Assembly (NCBI GenBank): GCA_018970625.1 | Contig: JAGWVZ010000151.1 | Coordinates: 1 to 7,891 of the forward strand | Reading direction: 5' to 3' | Length of the DNA stretch: 7,891 nt | Source: Myxococcales bacterium | Lineage (GTDB): Bacteria > Myxococcota > Bradymonadia > REDH01 | Shown: in pieces, positions 5,883-7,891 of the stretch | How the letters are laid out: each line of letters starts with the position of its first letter | How positions within the stretch are numbered: the stretch's first letter is position 1 | The notes under the pieces: model-generated | The model's database searches: none | The model's input: the letters and a program-made list of their open reading frames with translations, nothing else | What the model was told of the DNA's origin: nothing | Program-made: the position numbers and the translations under genes

Positions 5883-6230
5883 TCAGGGGGTCAGAAAGGA
5901 GAGGAAACAGCTCAGCACAATGGCTCCGGCAAAGAGCCACGCCGCCCTGCGAAACCAGACCTCATGGTTGGGCACGAAGCGCGCAGCCGCGAAGACAACG
6001 ATGGACGCAAGAAAAGCGGCCAGCGCGATGCGCCAGAAGTAGTCGATTCGTGGCGACGCCATGGAGCTGAGCGGATCAGGGGGGCCATGTCGCCAGTATG
6101 CGAGCGAGCGGTCGATGGCGTAGTACAGGCTTGAGACGGTACAGGCGAGGGTTACGGCGGTGAGCCACGTCCACGACAATCCGGCAGGTCTCGCGTCTGC
6201 TCCGGCAGAAAGGGATGTTTCGTTTCGCAT
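5883..6230 (-). CDS. Small integral membrane protein, unknown function
   Basis: This 115-residue protein has three predicted membrane helices at about 20-38 ('WTWLTAVTLACTVSSLYYAI'), 64-86 ('YFWRIALAAFLASIVVFAA') and 94-113 ('RRAAWLFAGAIVLSCFLSF'). A loop of roughly 25 residues with 'YWRHGPPDP' lies between the first two. A polar N-terminus of about 18 residues precedes them. ATG 6230 has a fair ribosome binding site (GGAG, four bases upstream on the minus strand). No family is recognised. It stands alone, divergent from the MscS gene and convergent with the Met-rich protein gene. Confidence 0.75.
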   Translation of the reverse strand: MRNETSLSAGADARPAGLSWTWLTAVTLACTVSSLYYAIDRSLAYWRHGPPDPLSSMASPRIDYFWRIALAAFLASIVVFAAARFVPNHEVWFRRAAWLFAGAIVLSCFLSFLTP

Positions 6231-6251
6231 AGGACTCCGTTGGGCAGCAGT

Positions 6252-6280
6252 GCAATAACACGGCCCCGTGAGGGGCTCAA
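6252..6280 (-). promoter_or_regulatory. Possible promoter with internal inverted repeat, for the small membrane protein
   Basis: On the minus strand TTGAGC (complement of 6275-6280) is followed after 17 bases by TATTGC (complement of 6252-6257), about 22 bases before the ATG. The spacer holds a perfect five-base inverted repeat, GCCCC-GTGA-GGGGC on the plus strand (6263-6276), which could be an operator. The -10 is weak. Confidence 0.25.
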
Positions 6281-6369
6281 GCGAAGGGTGAGCTGTTCGA
6301 AGGGTGTCACAGAGGCTGGTTGTCGGTTAATGACATCCGGAGATTCGACAGATAAACTGCATTGGCGGT

Positions 6370-7197
6370 TTGTTCACCAGGGTAATTGTCGTGTTCACGT
6401 CTGAGTCGCTCAAATTGCTGCTGGTTGACGCAATGGAGAAGGCGCCGAGCCTTCTGCTGGCGTTTTCAGGCTCATTCCTGATTATTTTAACGGGTATTCT
6501 GGTGGCCCGCTGGTGCGCCGGGCTGGTGAGGAAGGCGGCAGAGCGTCTTCCGGTAGGGGACCGGACGCTTTTTACGTTTCTTGAAAAGGTCGTGAAAGTG
6601 CTCGTCTGGGTGCTGGCGGGCGTGGTTGCGCTGGCTCAGCTGGGCGTTCCCATGGCCAGCTTTGTCGCGCTTCTGGGGGCGATCGGCCTGGGGGTGGGGC
6701 TGGCGCTGAAAGATACGCTAAGCGACCTGGCCGCCGGGCTGGTGCTGTTGGTACTTCGGCCGTTCGGCGTGGGAGACGGGGTCGAGATCGATGCCACAGA
6801 GGGGAGGGTAAAGGAGATAGGACTCTTTGCTGTACGGGTGCTGGCCTGGGACGGTGTCATGGTGACGATTCCAAACTCACGGGTGTGGGCCAACCGCATG
6901 AAGAATCTGGTCGTCCACGGAAACCGTCGGGTGGATATTCCCGTGGGCGTGGCCGCTGGCGTGGACGTGAAGCAGGTGACGCAGGTCATCGAAGCCGCCA
7001 TTCAGGCGGAACCGTATGTAAAGCGTGACCCGGCACCGGTGGTGCATGCTCAGCACTTCGGCGATCAATCCGTGACGCTGGTCATTCGTTGCTGGGTGGA
7101 CCCACAGCATGTCTGGCAGGCTCGCTCCGATGTGATGCTGGCCGTGAACGCCGCGCTGCAGCAGCACGATGTTGCGGTGTGTTTGCCGCAACGGTGA
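6370..7197 (+). CDS. mscS: MscS-family small-conductance mechanosensitive channel
   Basis: This inner-membrane channel opens under membrane tension to release solutes on osmotic downshock. The layout matches E. coli MscS: TM1 about 25-48, TM2 about 66-90, and pore helix TM3 'SFVALLGAIGLGVGLALKDT' (97-116). The latter carries L107 and L111 where the E. coli gate leucines L105 and L109 sit, then 'LSDLAAGLVLLVLRPF' (117-132). A cytoplasmic beta domain follows with 'VTIPNSRVWANRM' (165-177) and an alpha/beta domain to the end. The protein stops at 'VAVCLPQR', so the C-terminal tail that forms the beta-barrel end of the E. coli cage appears missing. The start is uncertain: TTG 6370 gives 275 residues without a good ribosome binding site, while GTG 6391 (AGGG upstream) or ATG 6433 (MEKAPSLLL) would also retain TM1. 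Not in an operon with its neighbours. Confidence 0.92.
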   Translation: MFTRVIVVFTSESLKLLLVDAMEKAPSLLLAFSGSFLIILTGILVARWCAGLVRKAAERLPVGDRTLFTFLEKVVKVLVWVLAGVVALAQLGVPMASFVALLGAIGLGVGLALKDTLSDLAAGLVLLVLRPFGVGDGVEIDATEGRVKEIGLFAVRVLAWDGVMVTIPNSRVWANRMKNLVVHGNRRVDIPVGVAAGVDVKQVTQVIEAAIQAEPYVKRDPAPVVHAQHFGDQSVTLVIRCWVDPQHVWQARSDVMLAVNAALQQHDVAVCLPQR

Positions 7198-7207
7198 AAC
7201 AGGCGGT

Positions 7208-7223
7208 TGCCGCGTGAACGGCA
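7208..7223. terminator. Short hairpin between convergent genes
   Basis: TGCCG and CGGCA (7208-7212 and 7219-7223) form a five-pair stem with a six-base loop in the 43-base gap between the MscS gene and the radical SAM gene. A short TTTT follows at 7236-7239. The stem is short, so this is a weak terminator candidate. Confidence 0.3.
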
Positions 7224-7240
7224 CGCTGGGGAACGTTTTG

Positions 7241-7891
7241 TCAGGGGTGTAGCTGGCCACGGCGCCAGGCGACCACGCGCGGGCACTCCGGATCGGGCTC
7301 GAACGGAGAGCTGCTGTACGCCGTCACCACCGCCCTGCACCCCCCCTTGCAGACAGCGCGGTATGGACACGACGCGCACGGCTCTGCCGCTGTGAGGTGG
7401 TAGCGGCGCCATCGCAGCAGCTCTTCGCTGGTTTCCCAGCCGTCCACCAGCCCATCGACCCCGCCGACGTCCTGTTCGAGAAATGAGCAGGCGGTGGCGC
7501 GACCATCGGCTCGTACGGCAGCCAGCATATGGCCGGCCTCGCAACCCACGACCCCGAAGGTCTCGAGCAACGCGGGGTCGGGGTCGCCGGCACACAGAAA
7601 TGGAACCAGCGAGCAGTCGACCTTGATGTTGACCTTCGGCCATTGCTTCATGAGCCGCAGGACCTCGGGCAGAAGCCGTTGCCGTTGGCCGGCATCCAGA
7701 CGCATGGCGAGGTACGTGGCGTGCGCGCGGCCGGCCGGTTTGAAGCGCAGCAGCTCGACTTCGGACGCACCTGCCTCGATAGCCGCCGCGACGGTCTCGT
7801 CGAGCGCCTCGAACGTGTGGCGCTGCAGCACGAGGTTAATGCCGACCGACACGCTCGCCTGCGAGAGCATCCGAATGGCCGCGAGCGCCTT
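7241..7891 (-). CDS. Radical SAM enzyme with SPASM domain, C-terminal part (runs off window edge)
   Basis: The visible 216 residues (7 before the first Met at 7870, reading KALAAIR, then 209) continue past the window, so the N-terminus with the CX3CX2C cluster of the radical SAM fold is not seen. The visible part starts in the late radical SAM barrel ('VSVGINLVLQR', 'EVELLRFKPAGRAH') and ends in a SPASM domain. Counting from that Met, the SPASM cysteines are C110-x12-G-x4-C128, then C155xxC158x5C164x3C168, then C186, which is the full seven-Cys consensus that binds two auxiliary 4Fe-4S clusters. SPASM enzymes such as PqqE or anaerobic sulfatase-maturating enzymes usually modify peptides or proteins. 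Two further cysteines (C86, C93) are extra. No precursor peptide or maturase partner is visible, so the substrate is open. It is convergent with MscS and probably starts a separate transcription unit to the right. Confidence 0.9.
   Translation of the reverse strand, partial: KALAAIRMLSQASVSVGINLVLQRHTFEALDETVAAAIEAGASEVELLRFKPAGRAHATYLAMRLDAGQRQRLLPEVLRLMKQWPKVNIKVDCSLVPFLCAGDPDPALLETFGVVGCEAGHMLAAVRADGRATACSFLEQDVGGVDGLVDGWETSEELLRWRRYHLTAAEPCASCPYRAVCKGGCRAVVTAYSSSPFEPDPECPRVVAWRRGQLHP

Noticed and set aside
1..7891. CRISPR array, tRNA, rRNA, insertion sequence or integrase
   Set aside because: I found no regular direct repeats with spacers, no cloverleaf and no transposase or recombinase motif in any frame.

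Overview
The window reads as a high-GC Gram-negative bacterium (perhaps a proteobacterium or a myxobacterium-like lineage) carrying a lower-GC accessory segment at its left end. The evidence is indirect: a GMC oxidoreductase paired with a gluconate-dehydrogenase subunit 3-like protein, an exported Met-rich protein, an MscS channel and a SPASM radical SAM enzyme. There are no RNA genes, transposases, integrases or CRISPR arrays in the window, so the species cannot be named from it.

Left part (1-2490), plus strand. A short 93-codon remnant (107-388) looks like the N-terminus of an Eco57I-type restriction-modification methylase. It is followed by a 44-codon open stretch (393-524) that may be the rest of the broken gene. 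Then come two intact, translationally coupled genes. The first (538-1476) encodes a 312-aa protein with a PD-(D/E)XK-like signature. The second (1473-2201) encodes a 242-aa protein with a coiled-coil-like middle and a compact C-terminal module. This part is visibly more AT-rich than the rest: hand-counted 60-base lines give 43-47% GC inside the first gene and 33% at 2161-2220, against 63% at 2521-2580 and 75% at 4501-4560. The simplest reading is a piece of a defence or restriction island with an eroded methylase. It is the best candidate here for something undescribed. The strand-convergent gap 2202-2490 holds two hairpins.

Middle part (2491-4637), minus strand. A two-gene operon runs leftward: a subunit 3-like protein, then a FAD-dependent GMC oxidoreductase, overlapping by 4 bases with a GTG start and a strong ribosome binding site. 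Together they look like an alcohol, polyol or sterol dehydrogenase pair. No cytochrome subunit is present.

Right part (4638-7891). A divergent promoter region leads rightward to a secreted protein (4862-5812) with almost 10% methionine. Next come a convergent small membrane protein (5883-6230, minus), an MscS-type mechanosensitive channel (6370-7197, plus), and the C-terminal part of a radical SAM/SPASM enzyme (7241 to the right edge, minus) whose catalytic N-terminus lies outside the window. Convergent pairs are separated by short gaps with inverted repeats that probably end transcription. These genes do not form one obvious pathway.
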